In this document: piece by piece, positions 7,962 to 16,406 of the stretch
Layout: every line of letters begins with the position of its first letter
Numbering within the stretch: the first letter of the stretch is position 1
Virus record (IMG/VR): IMGVR_UViG_3300021962_000021
Span: 124,001-188,000 of that record
Strand: one strand, 5' to 3'
DNA: 64,000 nt
Origin: a virus
Position numbers and translations under genes: made by a program
The notes under the pieces: generated by a model
Databases searched by the model: none
Seen by the model: the letters and a program-made list of their open reading frames with translations, nothing else
Told to the model about the DNA's origin: nothing

Positions 7962-9178
7962 TGAATTCATTTTTAGCAACTGTAACAAAAGTTTTTTATA
8001 AGGAAGATGATTTTTTTAATACGGATAAAAAAAATGATTTTCTTTTAAAATACAATGATAATAAAAATTTTGCAGATAAAGATTCGAGATTTTTAGGAGC
8101 ATTATCTTATGCTAGAGAAACTCCGATTTTAATAGAAGCGTATGCGTTTCCTTTTGATAAAAATAATTTCACCTATCCAATCGTTGGTGAAACTGTTATT
8201 ATTTTAGAAATCGAAAATGAACATTTTTGGTTACCATATTCAACTACATTATATCCAAATTATAGAGAAGATTATAAAACTTCAGAGACAGCAAAAGAAA
8301 GAAAGCCTGAAACATCCAATACAAAATCTACGGCAAAGGATTATAAAGAAACAAAACAAACAGGAACAACAAACACACCAGCACCGGTTAAGAAATCAGA
8401 AAGCAAAAAATATAAGGTAAACGAAAAAATCAAATTTTTAAAACCTAAAGAGGGCGATACTATTATACAAGGTAGAGTAGGAAATACAATTAGATTTTCT
8501 GAGTTTTTTCTTACAGAAGATGATAAAACTTCATCACCTGGTATTTTTATAAGAAATAAACAAAATCCGGAATTAGATGATAAAAAAATTGGTGAGTTAA
8601 TTGAAGAAGATATAAATAAAGATGGAACATCCATTTATATAACATCTAATAAAATTAAAGTTCCATTTAAAGAAACGGTTGAAAAAACAAAAGTTGGATT
8701 TAAAGAATATCCAACATCAGATGATTTGAAAGGAGACCAGTTGTGGGTAAACTCCGATAGAATAGTTTTATCTGCAAAATCAAAAGAATTTATTATCTTT
8801 GGTAAAGGTAATGCGGGTATAATTACGGATGGTAATTTTTCTATTGATGCTGAAAAGGAAATATATTTTCATAATAAGAAAAATATAACAATTCATTCCG
8901 AAGGTTCTAATAACATATTCTTAAATTCCGATAGTGGTAAAATATATTTAGGAAAAGATAAAGGAGAAGGAGATGCGGGAGCATCCGTTCAAAAAATGGT
9001 ATTAGGTGGTGAATTAGTAAAGATATTAGAAGAATTGATAGATGCAATAACTAAACAAGTTTATTTAACACCAGCTGGTCCATCTGCAACCGGACCGACT
9101 AATGTTGCGCAATTCAATTCTATAAAATCAAAACTAAAAACATTATTATCAGCTAAAAACTATTTAAGTAAGAACTAA
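7961..9178 (+). CDS. baseplate hub/central spike protein, gp5-like
   Basis: This 405-residue protein is built like the T4 gp5 needle base. The N-terminal part (about 1-110) has the OB-fold features PIVGETVIILEIENEHFW. A low-complexity Thr/Lys linker (about 105-145) leads to QGRVGNTIRFSEFF, typical of phage hub OB domains. From about 255 to 330 there are short repeats with Ser/Gly/Asn turns (IDAEKEIYFHNKKNITIHSE), as in the gp5 and VgrG triple-stranded beta-helix. A helical tail follows. No lysozyme domain is present, unlike T4 gp5, so peptidoglycan cutting must be done elsewhere. Confidence in the spike/hub role is good. Confidence 0.8.
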   Translation: MNSFLATVTKVFYKEDDFFNTDKKNDFLLKYNDNKNFADKDSRFLGALSYARETPILIEAYAFPFDKNNFTYPIVGETVIILEIENEHFWLPYSTTLYPNYREDYKTSETAKERKPETSNTKSTAKDYKETKQTGTTNTPAPVKKSESKKYKVNEKIKFLKPKEGDTIIQGRVGNTIRFSEFFLTEDDKTSSPGIFIRNKQNPELDDKKIGELIEEDINKDGTSIYITSNKIKVPFKETVEKTKVGFKEYPTSDDLKGDQLWVNSDRIVLSAKSKEFIIFGKGNAGIITDGNFSIDAEKEIYFHNKKNITIHSEGSNNIFLNSDSGKIYLGKDKGEGDAGASVQKMVLGGELVKILEELIDAITKQVYLTPAGPSATGPTNVAQFNSIKSKLKTLLSAKNYLSKN

Positions 9179-9726
9179 TGTCTTGGAGTATATTTAAATC
9201 AACTTTATTACCTGCAATGCAATCCAATTCATTTGGCAACAATATGGCCGGATTTGCAAAAGCATTTACATTGGCATATGATACCGCAGTAAAAGCTGGT
9301 AGGGAAACAATTAGTCCAATTCCATTGATGCAAGGAAACCCAACGGCAATGGAAGCACAGATAGTTGCATTTTTATCTCAGACACAAATGTCAAATTCAT
9401 TAACGCTATTGGATGTTATAGGCCCCGCTGTGATAAGTTATTGGACGGGTGGTTTAATGATGCCAATCCCACCAATATTACCGCCGGCCGGAGCAATAAA
9501 AAGTATAGCATTAACACAGGGTATAGTTTTAAATCCAGGAGTATGGACACCAATACCTGTTCCACCAAATAATAACCCATCTACATTTTTAGATGCATTT
9601 GTTACATCTGCTAAGATACATTTAATGACAGTAAGTGGATTATATGTTGTTTTGGCACAATATCCACCACCTTCACCGCCTGCACCAGGAGTTTTACCTT
9701 GGAGTGGATATATTATACCAGATTAA
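9178..9726 (+). CDS. proline-rich baseplate/tail-associated protein
   Basis: This 182-residue protein starts MSWSIFKSTLLPAMQS and has a helical N-terminal third (to about 80). The rest is rich in Pro, Gly and Ile with runs such as MPIPPILPPAG and YPPPSPPAPG. It is coupled by a one-base overlap to the hub gene and lies just before the gp25-like operon, so it is probably a baseplate component. No family is recognised. Confidence 0.7.
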   Translation: MSWSIFKSTLLPAMQSNSFGNNMAGFAKAFTLAYDTAVKAGRETISPIPLMQGNPTAMEAQIVAFLSQTQMSNSLTLLDVIGPAVISYWTGGLMMPIPPILPPAGAIKSIALTQGIVLNPGVWTPIPVPPNNNPSTFLDAFVTSAKIHLMTVSGLYVVLAQYPPPSPPAPGVLPWSGYIIPD

Positions 9727-9738
9727 ATTAAAACTTTC

Positions 9739-9748
9739 AATATTTATT
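9739..9748 (+). promoter_or_regulatory. late-promoter-like motif AATATTTATT
   Basis: A copy of the ATATTTAT octamer sits in a 35-nt gap and ends 14 nt before the ATG at 9762. It would drive the gp25/gp6 baseplate operon (9762-16386), whose genes are otherwise almost gap-free. Confidence 0.55.
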
Positions 9749-9761
9749 AAAAACAATTATT

Positions 9762-10313
9762 ATGGATTCGAAATTATTAGTCGGATTAATCAAAGAAGTT
9801 GTAAAAAACGAAGTTAAACAGCAAGTTAAAGAAGAATTAGCTAAGTTGATTAAATCCGGTGCGGTTACATTGAACTCACAAAAGAAACAAACGGCTCCTA
9901 CATTAAAGGAAGCCATCAAATCGGTTGACCCGTTTACGGCAGCTACAGATGCTCTTAATAAAAGCAGACAGATTAATCAAAAACCCATTCAACAACCAAT
10001 GAAAGAATATACATCTAATGCGGCATTGAATGAGGTATTGAATATGACAACACCATTTACAGCTGCACAAAGAGCAGAAGGTGGTGCACCGGGAATGGTT
10101 GGTGGTAGTAGTGTATTAGACATGATGCAACCACAACAATATGAAGAAGATGGTTGGGATACGATGGATTACAGAGCACAACAAAGTATTCAGCAACAAA
10201 TACCATCAACTGGTAACGCTGGGTTGGATGCATTAACCAAAGCATTAAGTAGAGATTATAGTGATTTGGCAAAAGTGTTTTCAAAACAAGAAAAAGAAAA
10301 AGGATTAAGATAA
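9762..10313 (+). CDS. hypothetical baseplate-operon protein
   Basis: A 183-residue protein with a charged N-terminal helix (VGLIKEVVKNEVKQQVKEEL). A Gln/Ala/Met-rich, probably disordered middle follows, with a twice-used DPFTAA/TPFTAA motif (about 58 and 95), and then a short helical end. It is the first gene after a late-type motif, and 1 nt separates it from the gp25-like gene. It may be an assembly or scaffold-type factor. No family is recognised. Confidence 0.7.
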   Translation: MDSKLLVGLIKEVVKNEVKQQVKEELAKLIKSGAVTLNSQKKQTAPTLKEAIKSVDPFTAATDALNKSRQINQKPIQQPMKEYTSNAALNEVLNMTTPFTAAQRAEGGAPGMVGGSSVLDMMQPQQYEEDGWDTMDYRAQQSIQQQIPSTGNAGLDALTKALSRDYSDLAKVFSKQEKEKGLR

Positions 10314-10314
10314 A

Positions 10315-10752
10315 ATGGCTATAGAGCTTGGTAAAGTAAATGTAAATGACTTAAAAGTAAATGATTACAAAGTAATTGGTATTGGTATAGATAGAAGTTC
10401 CAACACCAATGGAATCTTTTCTGTCAATTTTTCAACAATTACACAAGCTAAAGATAATTTGAAAAATTTAATTATGACCAAAAAAGGAGAAAGAGTTATG
10501 TATCCTGATTTTGGTTGTGATGTATGGTCTCTACTATTTGAACCAATAATAACGGGTGAGATAGATGATAAAATAGAAGCATCTATAATTCGTGCGGTTA
10601 ATACTTGGATTCCATATATTAATATTGATGAAATCATATTTGATTATGATGATGAAGATATTGATAAACATCAAATTAATTTAGAAATTAAATTTTCATT
10701 GAAATCTAATGAAAATTTATCTGAAACAATAAATGTAAGTATAAAACAATAA
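10315..10752 (+). CDS. 25: baseplate wedge subunit, gp25-like
   Basis: This 145-residue protein belongs to the gp25/gpW baseplate family, the most conserved wedge component of contractile tails and type VI secretion. It shows the signature LIMTKKGERVMYPDFGCDVW followed by SLLFEP at about residues 52-80, and the family's alternating IDEIIFDYDDED strand near the C-terminus. T4 gp25 is 132 residues, so length agrees. In the assembled wedge it pairs with gp6 and gp53; the gp6-like gene is next, 3 nt downstream. Confidence 0.92.
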   Translation: MAIELGKVNVNDLKVNDYKVIGIGIDRSSNTNGIFSVNFSTITQAKDNLKNLIMTKKGERVMYPDFGCDVWSLLFEPIITGEIDDKIEASIIRAVNTWIPYINIDEIIFDYDDEDIDKHQINLEIKFSLKSNENLSETINVSIKQ

Positions 10753-10755
10753 TAA

Positions 10756-12786
10756 ATGGCACTTAAACCAATAGATAAAAATTGGAAAAATAATAACAGA
10801 GATATAAACTATGTTGGAAAAGATTTTGCCTCATTTAGACAAAATTTAGTTGATTATTCTAAGACATATTTTCCAAATACATTTTCCGATTTTAGTGAAG
10901 CATCACCTGGTGGCGTATTCTTAGATATGGCTGCGTTTGTTGGAGATGTTTTATCTTTTTATCAAGATACTCAGTTAAAAGAATCTTTATTATTACACGC
11001 AACGGAGAGAAAGAATGTTATGGCATTGGCTCAATCAATGGGATATAAACCAAAATTGACTACACCTGCAGTAACAACATTGACCGTTTATCAAACCGTT
11101 CCATCAATGGGAGCACCTGGATACGGACCTAATTCTACTTATTATTTTAAAATAAAAGATGGATTACAGGTTCAATCAAGATCAAATCCAAACATTGTAT
11201 TTAGAACAATTGATAATATTGATTTTTCAAATCCAACGGATAGAGAAATAGATGTGGCTGGAAGAGATGAACAAACGGGTGAACCAAATTTATACTTAAT
11301 TACAAAAAAAGTAAAAGCAGTATCCGCAGAAGAACGTGAGATACAAATTGAAATAACCGATAATACGGAATATCCAACGATTACATTAAACGATACAAAT
11401 ATTATATCAATAAGTTCTATTGTGGATTCTCAAGGAAACAAATGGTATGAAGTTCCTTATTTAGCACAAGAAAGTATCTTCGTTGAACAACCAAACACAG
11501 GAGCAAATACCGAATTATCTCAATATGCCGATACTGTTCCTTATGTTTTAGAAGTGCAAAAAGTTCCAAGAAGATTTTCGGTTAGAGTTAATTCCGATAG
11601 CACTATTGATTTACAATTTGGTAGTGGTAATAATTCAGCCGGTTATGAGGATGAAATTCTTTTACCAAACACAAAAAATGTTGGTTTAGGTTTAGCAAAT
11701 TCTATAAAAAGAACAAATGAAGGTATTGACCCATCTAACTTTTTGAAAACAAATACATTTGGAATATCACCGTTTGGAAAAACACTTACTATAAAATATT
11801 TAGTTGGTGGTGGAGTTGAATCCAATGTTAATTCAGAAGATTTAACAACAATAAGTAGAATAGAATTTGAAGAAGATATTTTGAGTTTATCGACAGCAGA
11901 AGCTGCATTATATGAATCAAACAAAGATTCTATTGCAGTTGAAAATTTAGAACCAGCTGTTGGTGGTAGGGGTGCAGAATCCATTGAAGAAATTAGACAA
12001 AATGCAATAGCTATGTTTGGTTCTCAAAATAGAGCGGTAACCAAACAAGACTATATGGTTAGAGCATTATCAATGCCAGAAAGATATGGTAGCGTTGCTA
12101 AAGTTTATGTATCTGCAGATGGTGAAATTGATAATGGTTCACCTGCATCAATTCTTGCTAATCCAAAAAATTTACAAGAGTTTTCAAATTTAGTAGAAAC
12201 GCTTAAAGGATTGTCTAAAGAAGATACGCAAAAAGAATTGGTAAAATACTTATCTCAAAAAAAATCAAATGTAAATGAATTAAATAATCCATTTGCAATC
12301 AATATGTATGTTTTGGGTTATGATTCTGAAAAGAAATTAACAAATTTAAATGATGCCGTTAAGGAAAATCTTAAAACCTATTTAGGAGAATATAGAGTAT
12401 TAACGGATGGTGTTAATATAATAAATGGATTTGTTGTAAATATTGGAGTTGATTTTGAAATAATCGCATATTCAAATTATAATAAAAGAGAAGTTTTAGC
12501 TAATTGTTTAGCTGAGTTGCAGGATTATTTCAATATAGATAATTGGACATTTAATAAGCCAATTAATATTTCTGAAGTAGAACTATTACTTGCAAATGTA
12601 GAAGGGGTTATGAGTGTTCCATCTGTAAAAATTTATAACATATGTGGTGATGGTGGAGCAGGATATTCTCCAAATAAGTATAATATGGATGAGGCAACTA
12701 AAGGTAAAATAATTTATCCATCTTTAGACCCGTGTGTTTTCGAAGTAAAATTCCCTAACAAAGATATAAAAGGAAGAGCTTTATAA
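10756..12786 (+). CDS. 6: baseplate wedge subunit, gp6-like
   Basis: This 676-residue protein matches T4 gp6 (660 residues), which forms the inner iris ring of the baseplate. The N-terminus carries the family pattern NYVGKDFASFRQNLVDYSKT, then SEASPGGVFLDMAAFVGDVL and ERKNVMALAQSMGYKP. The centre has the gpJ-like region TKQDYMVRALSMPERYG (about 435), and the C-terminal domain contains INISEVELLLANVEGV. It follows the gp25-like gene directly and is followed with a 1-nt gap by the next structural gene. Confidence 0.92.
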   Translation: MALKPIDKNWKNNNRDINYVGKDFASFRQNLVDYSKTYFPNTFSDFSEASPGGVFLDMAAFVGDVLSFYQDTQLKESLLLHATERKNVMALAQSMGYKPKLTTPAVTTLTVYQTVPSMGAPGYGPNSTYYFKIKDGLQVQSRSNPNIVFRTIDNIDFSNPTDREIDVAGRDEQTGEPNLYLITKKVKAVSAEEREIQIEITDNTEYPTITLNDTNIISISSIVDSQGNKWYEVPYLAQESIFVEQPNTGANTELSQYADTVPYVLEVQKVPRRFSVRVNSDSTIDLQFGSGNNSAGYEDEILLPNTKNVGLGLANSIKRTNEGIDPSNFLKTNTFGISPFGKTLTIKYLVGGGVESNVNSEDLTTISRIEFEEDILSLSTAEAALYESNKDSIAVENLEPAVGGRGAESIEEIRQNAIAMFGSQNRAVTKQDYMVRALSMPERYGSVAKVYVSADGEIDNGSPASILANPKNLQEFSNLVETLKGLSKEDTQKELVKYLSQKKSNVNELNNPFAINMYVLGYDSEKKLTNLNDAVKENLKTYLGEYRVLTDGVNIINGFVVNIGVDFEIIAYSNYNKREVLANCLAELQDYFNIDNWTFNKPINISEVELLLANVEGVMSVPSVKIYNICGDGGAGYSPNKYNMDEATKGKIIYPSLDPCVFEVKFPNKDIKGRAL

Positions 12787-12787
12787 T

Positions 12788-13885
12788 ATGCATAAATTTT
12801 TCACATCATCATACGATGCCAGTATCTACCTACAACAACCTGACCAAAACGCAGGTAGAGATGAGATATTAGAGGTTGGTAAACTTTACTATGGTTCTAT
12901 TAAAGATATAGCCAGAGCATTAATAAAGTTTGATACAGGTTCCATAAAAACAGAAATAGAAACGATAGGAACGGGTAGTTGGAAAACATACTTAGTTCTT
13001 CGTTCTGCTAATTCTTCTGAAATACCTTTGGAATATACGATTTATGCAAACGCAGTTTCGCAAAGTTGGACTATGGGAACTGGAACAAAATTTGATAATA
13101 TAACAACCGATGGTATTAGTTGGAAATATAGAGATGGTGATAGAAAGTGGCAAGAAAATACAATAGCCGGAACTGCGAATTATATAGGAAGTGGTGCAAC
13201 CGGTTCAGCAAATGCAGAAGGTGGAACTTGGTATACCGCATCGGAAGCATCGCAATCATATAACTATCAACCCGATGATGTTAGAATGGATGTTACAAAT
13301 ATTATTCATTTGTGGATAAGTGGTTCATTACCAAATAATGGATTTATTTTACATCATAGTTTAACTAACGAATATGGTAATAGTTTGGATTATGGTGTTC
13401 TTAAATTCTTTTCAAAAGAAACAAATACAATATACGAACCAAAATTGGAATTAGTATGGAACGACCAAATATTTTCAACGGGTAGTTTGTCTCCTGTGAC
13501 TGGTTCAACTTCAACCGATGCATTAGAAAATTCAAAAGTAGTTGTAACAAATCTGCAAAAAGAATATTTCCAAAATACAAAAACAAAAGTAAGAGTTAAA
13601 GGTAGAGATTTATATCCGGCCAAAACATTTGGTTCAACATTTGAATATGACCAATCAAAATATTTACCTACTTCATCTTATTATCAAATCGAAGATTATA
13701 AAACAAGTGAAATTATTGTTCCATTTGGTGAATATTCAAAATTGAGTTGTGATTCTAAATCTAATTACTTTTATTTAGATACGGCATCATATCCTATAAA
13801 CAGAAGTTATAGATTAAAATTAAAAGTTGTAGTAGATGGTGTTTCAAAAATAATTGATGACAAATTAATATTTGATGTTATATAA
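12788..13885 (+). CDS. tail/baseplate beta-rich protein (DNRLRE-like)
   Basis: A 365-residue, beta-rich protein. The N-terminal half has the features of DNRLRE-type carbohydrate-binding or adhesin domains: IARALIKFDTG, SQSWTMGTGTKFDN, DDVRMDVTNIIHLWISG and a closing PKLELVW (up to about 222). The C-terminal 140 residues form a second beta-rich part with VKGRDLYPAKTF. It sits between gp6-like and coiled-coil genes, so it is probably an exposed baseplate or short-fibre component. The domain name is from pattern memory and is not certain. Confidence 0.65.
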   Translation: MHKFFTSSYDASIYLQQPDQNAGRDEILEVGKLYYGSIKDIARALIKFDTGSIKTEIETIGTGSWKTYLVLRSANSSEIPLEYTIYANAVSQSWTMGTGTKFDNITTDGISWKYRDGDRKWQENTIAGTANYIGSGATGSANAEGGTWYTASEASQSYNYQPDDVRMDVTNIIHLWISGSLPNNGFILHHSLTNEYGNSLDYGVLKFFSKETNTIYEPKLELVWNDQIFSTGSLSPVTGSTSTDALENSKVVVTNLQKEYFQNTKTKVRVKGRDLYPAKTFGSTFEYDQSKYLPTSSYYQIEDYKTSEIIVPFGEYSKLSCDSKSNYFYLDTASYPINRSYRLKLKVVVDGVSKIIDDKLIFDVI

Positions 13886-15000
13886 TGACAAATTTAGAAG
13901 CTATAGCATTAAAATTGCAAGAAGAAAAGGATAAACGATTAGATGATATTCTAAAAGTATCAGGATCGGCTGCCATTTCTAAAACCGAATACAATGTTAA
14001 TATTGTAGATGATTCTAATCCCGCATCTTCATTGATATTTAAAAAATTGAACAAACCAAAATTAGATGAAGAAAGAATTGTAAAATCAATAGATGTAGAA
14101 TTAAAAGAATTAAAACCAAATATTCCAAAGCAAGTAAAAGATTTAGTTCCAAAACCATTATACGATGCCGTTGTTTTGGATAATGAAGATTTGAGATTAA
14201 AAGTTGAAAAACTTACTAATGATGTGGAAGAATTAAACGGAACTATAACTAATTTAAAATCACAAGTTCAAACTGAAATAAATAACAGATTAAATATTGA
14301 ACAAACCAATGATGCTTTGGCAAATCAATTAGATACGATTAATAAAACAATAGATGATTTTTCAAATCAGATTGCAACATCTTTACAAAAATCAGTTGAT
14401 GAATCTATATTGAGAGCAGCTTTACAATCACAAAATACAGGATTTAAAGCACAAATTAATGCATTAATAAAACAAATTGATTCATTAAACTCTATCATTG
14501 AAGGTTTACAATCTCAATTGGGTGCAGTTCAACAACAACAGGCAATTCAACAATCAACTGCAAATGTTGCATTGGCAAGTGGTGCAGATGTAGTTAATAG
14601 TGTAGTTGCCGTTAAAGTTACACCTAAAAAAGAAAAAGCCGAATATCCTGATTTTGATGCAAGAATAAATAATAAGGATAGTGCAACAAAGTGGATTTGT
14701 GGTAATACGATAGATATTACTAATAATGATACAAAAGAAGTTCAAATAGAAATAACAACCGAATTCGGAGAAGGACAAAAATGGATGAGTGTTCCAAAAA
14801 CCAATTTCAGTATTGCCGCAGGACAAAACGATAAATTAGCATTAACAATTACTCCTGGTGGTTGTAGATACGGAAAGAGAGATAAGAGTAAATATGTAGC
14901 TGGAACAATGAAAATTAAAGTAAAAAGAACATCCGATGGAAGTGAACAAACTAAAGAGTATAAAATGCAAATTGGTATAATGCACCCATCATCATATTAA
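13885..15000 (+). CDS. coiled-coil baseplate protein with C-terminal Ig-like domain
   Basis: The 371-residue protein has a charged N-terminus, then a long coiled coil from about 110 to 225 (LRLKVEKLTNDVEELNGTI to LQSQLGAVQQQQ). A C-terminal domain of about 110 residues follows, with beta-strand alternation and a core like IAAGQNDKLALTITPGGC, which resembles an Ig-like fold. The start overlaps the previous stop (TAATG). A trimeric connector or short fibre is likely. No named family is recognised. Confidence 0.75.
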   Translation: MTNLEAIALKLQEEKDKRLDDILKVSGSAAISKTEYNVNIVDDSNPASSLIFKKLNKPKLDEERIVKSIDVELKELKPNIPKQVKDLVPKPLYDAVVLDNEDLRLKVEKLTNDVEELNGTITNLKSQVQTEINNRLNIEQTNDALANQLDTINKTIDDFSNQIATSLQKSVDESILRAALQSQNTGFKAQINALIKQIDSLNSIIEGLQSQLGAVQQQQAIQQSTANVALASGADVVNSVVAVKVTPKKEKAEYPDFDARINNKDSATKWICGNTIDITNNDTKEVQIEITTEFGEGQKWMSVPKTNFSIAAGQNDKLALTITPGGCRYGKRDKSKYVAGTMKIKVKRTSDGSEQTKEYKMQIGIMHPSSY

Positions 15001-15006
15001 TAAATT

Positions 15007-16386
15007 ATGAGTATAAAGAAATATACAAATTTTGAAGATGTAAATTTAAAAAACACAAACGAAGGACAGTTTTTACAGGCTGAAGATTTTTTTATTGTCA
15101 CAAAAAATGAAGTAGAAGAAAGTTATTTCAGCGAATGTAAATACGATGTTATGGAAGTTGCTGTTTATGATATCAATAACAATCTTTTACCACAAACATC
15201 TGGAAACAATGTTGCATATATAAAATCGCAAAATATTGCACAATATATGAACAATGTTACAAATAAACAAGGTCAAAAAGAATTGGTAATAAATGCAGAA
15301 AAATTATTAAATGATTTAGGATTTACAAATGGTATACTTAAATTAAACATAAATTTTGTTCGTAATAGAGTCGGAAGTGATAATGAATTGGAAAGAGTTT
15401 GGATACATGAAATTTCTCCTTCAAGAGAAGAAATTAGAATTTTACCTCTAAAAACAAAATTTGAGAATATAAACGAAAAAAATTATAAAGAATTTAATGA
15501 TATAAATAAATTAACAAAGGATTTCGTATTCTATAAAAAAGAAATATTAAATTCTTTGGATTTATATGAAACACAATATATCGAAAAGATAGATACAGCT
15601 TTAGAAACCAAATTTGGTAAAGATTTTTTTGCAATACTTAAAAAAGATTTTGGATTATCAAAATTTGCAGATTTGAGAACAAAAATATTTTCAGATTTTA
15701 AAACATCTGTAACATATTATTTAGAAAATAGATACTATACATTGGGAGATTCTACTTATGGTAAACCATCGGAAATTCGTTTTGAAAATTGTGAAAAGTA
15801 TGAATTTGAATTAATATTAAATGATATTGAAAGTATATTATCGCATTCTGTAAATTTCAACATGTCATTTCTTAAAAGAAGAACTGAAGTTAAAAAAACT
15901 GTTCAAAGAGAATTTGCAAAAGTTGATATAAATAAAAAAGTAACAGATACTGCAGATATATTCAACAATCCTGTTAAAAATATACAGGTAGTTTTTGATA
16001 GTGAAAAAATAATAGATATTCCACCACCAAAATTACCAATTATACCGAATGCGCCCGAAATGCCAATTAAAGAAATTCCTGTTAAGGAAGAACCAATTGA
16101 CTTAGGACCAAAAGAAATAATAGAACCCCCAATTAAAACACCGATTAAACCAATTGAACCAATAGAAATAATTGATATGCCACCACCTCAATTTGATATC
16201 ATACCAAAAGAGGATTTACCGCCGGCACCAAAAGAATATATAGAACCTATAAAAATTATAGAACAACCAAAAGAATATGGTGGTGGTGGATATAGTGGCG
16301 GGGGTGGAGCTGTGGAAGAATATGGTGATAAAATCGGAAGAAATATTATTGATTTTGATATGAATCAAAGAGAAAACTTAAGATAA
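15007..16386 (+). CDS. baseplate-region structural protein with Pro-rich tail
   Basis: A 459-residue protein. The first 320 residues are mixed alpha/beta with a long helical part (about 170-300). From about 335 to 415 there are repeated Pro/Ile/Glu segments built on IEPIEIIDMPPPQFDIIP-like units, then a Gly-rich stretch (GGGGYSGGGG) and a short C-terminal motif NIIDFDMNQRENLR. The Pro-rich part is probably an extended linker that docks the C-terminal peptide. It ends the operon; a late-type motif follows at once. No family is recognised. Confidence 0.75.
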   Translation: MSIKKYTNFEDVNLKNTNEGQFLQAEDFFIVTKNEVEESYFSECKYDVMEVAVYDINNNLLPQTSGNNVAYIKSQNIAQYMNNVTNKQGQKELVINAEKLLNDLGFTNGILKLNINFVRNRVGSDNELERVWIHEISPSREEIRILPLKTKFENINEKNYKEFNDINKLTKDFVFYKKEILNSLDLYETQYIEKIDTALETKFGKDFFAILKKDFGLSKFADLRTKIFSDFKTSVTYYLENRYYTLGDSTYGKPSEIRFENCEKYEFELILNDIESILSHSVNFNMSFLKRRTEVKKTVQREFAKVDINKKVTDTADIFNNPVKNIQVVFDSEKIIDIPPPKLPIIPNAPEMPIKEIPVKEEPIDLGPKEIIEPPIKTPIKPIEPIEIIDMPPPQFDIIPKEDLPPAPKEYIEPIKIIEQPKEYGGGGYSGGGGAVEEYGDKIGRNIIDFDMNQRENLR

Positions 16387-16396
16387 AATATTTATA
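16387..16396 (+). promoter_or_regulatory. late-promoter-like motif AATATTTATA
   Basis: The motif starts at the base after the stop codon of the previous gene and its octamer ends 12 nt before the ATG at 16407, so it would drive the giant 1786-residue tail gene. Confidence 0.55.
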
Positions 16397-16406
16397 AAAA
16401 AAGTAG

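Noticed and set aside
8217-8420. + strand frame inside the hub gene, rich in Gln and His
   Set aside because: Overlaps the linker of the gp5-like gene in another frame and has no start signal.
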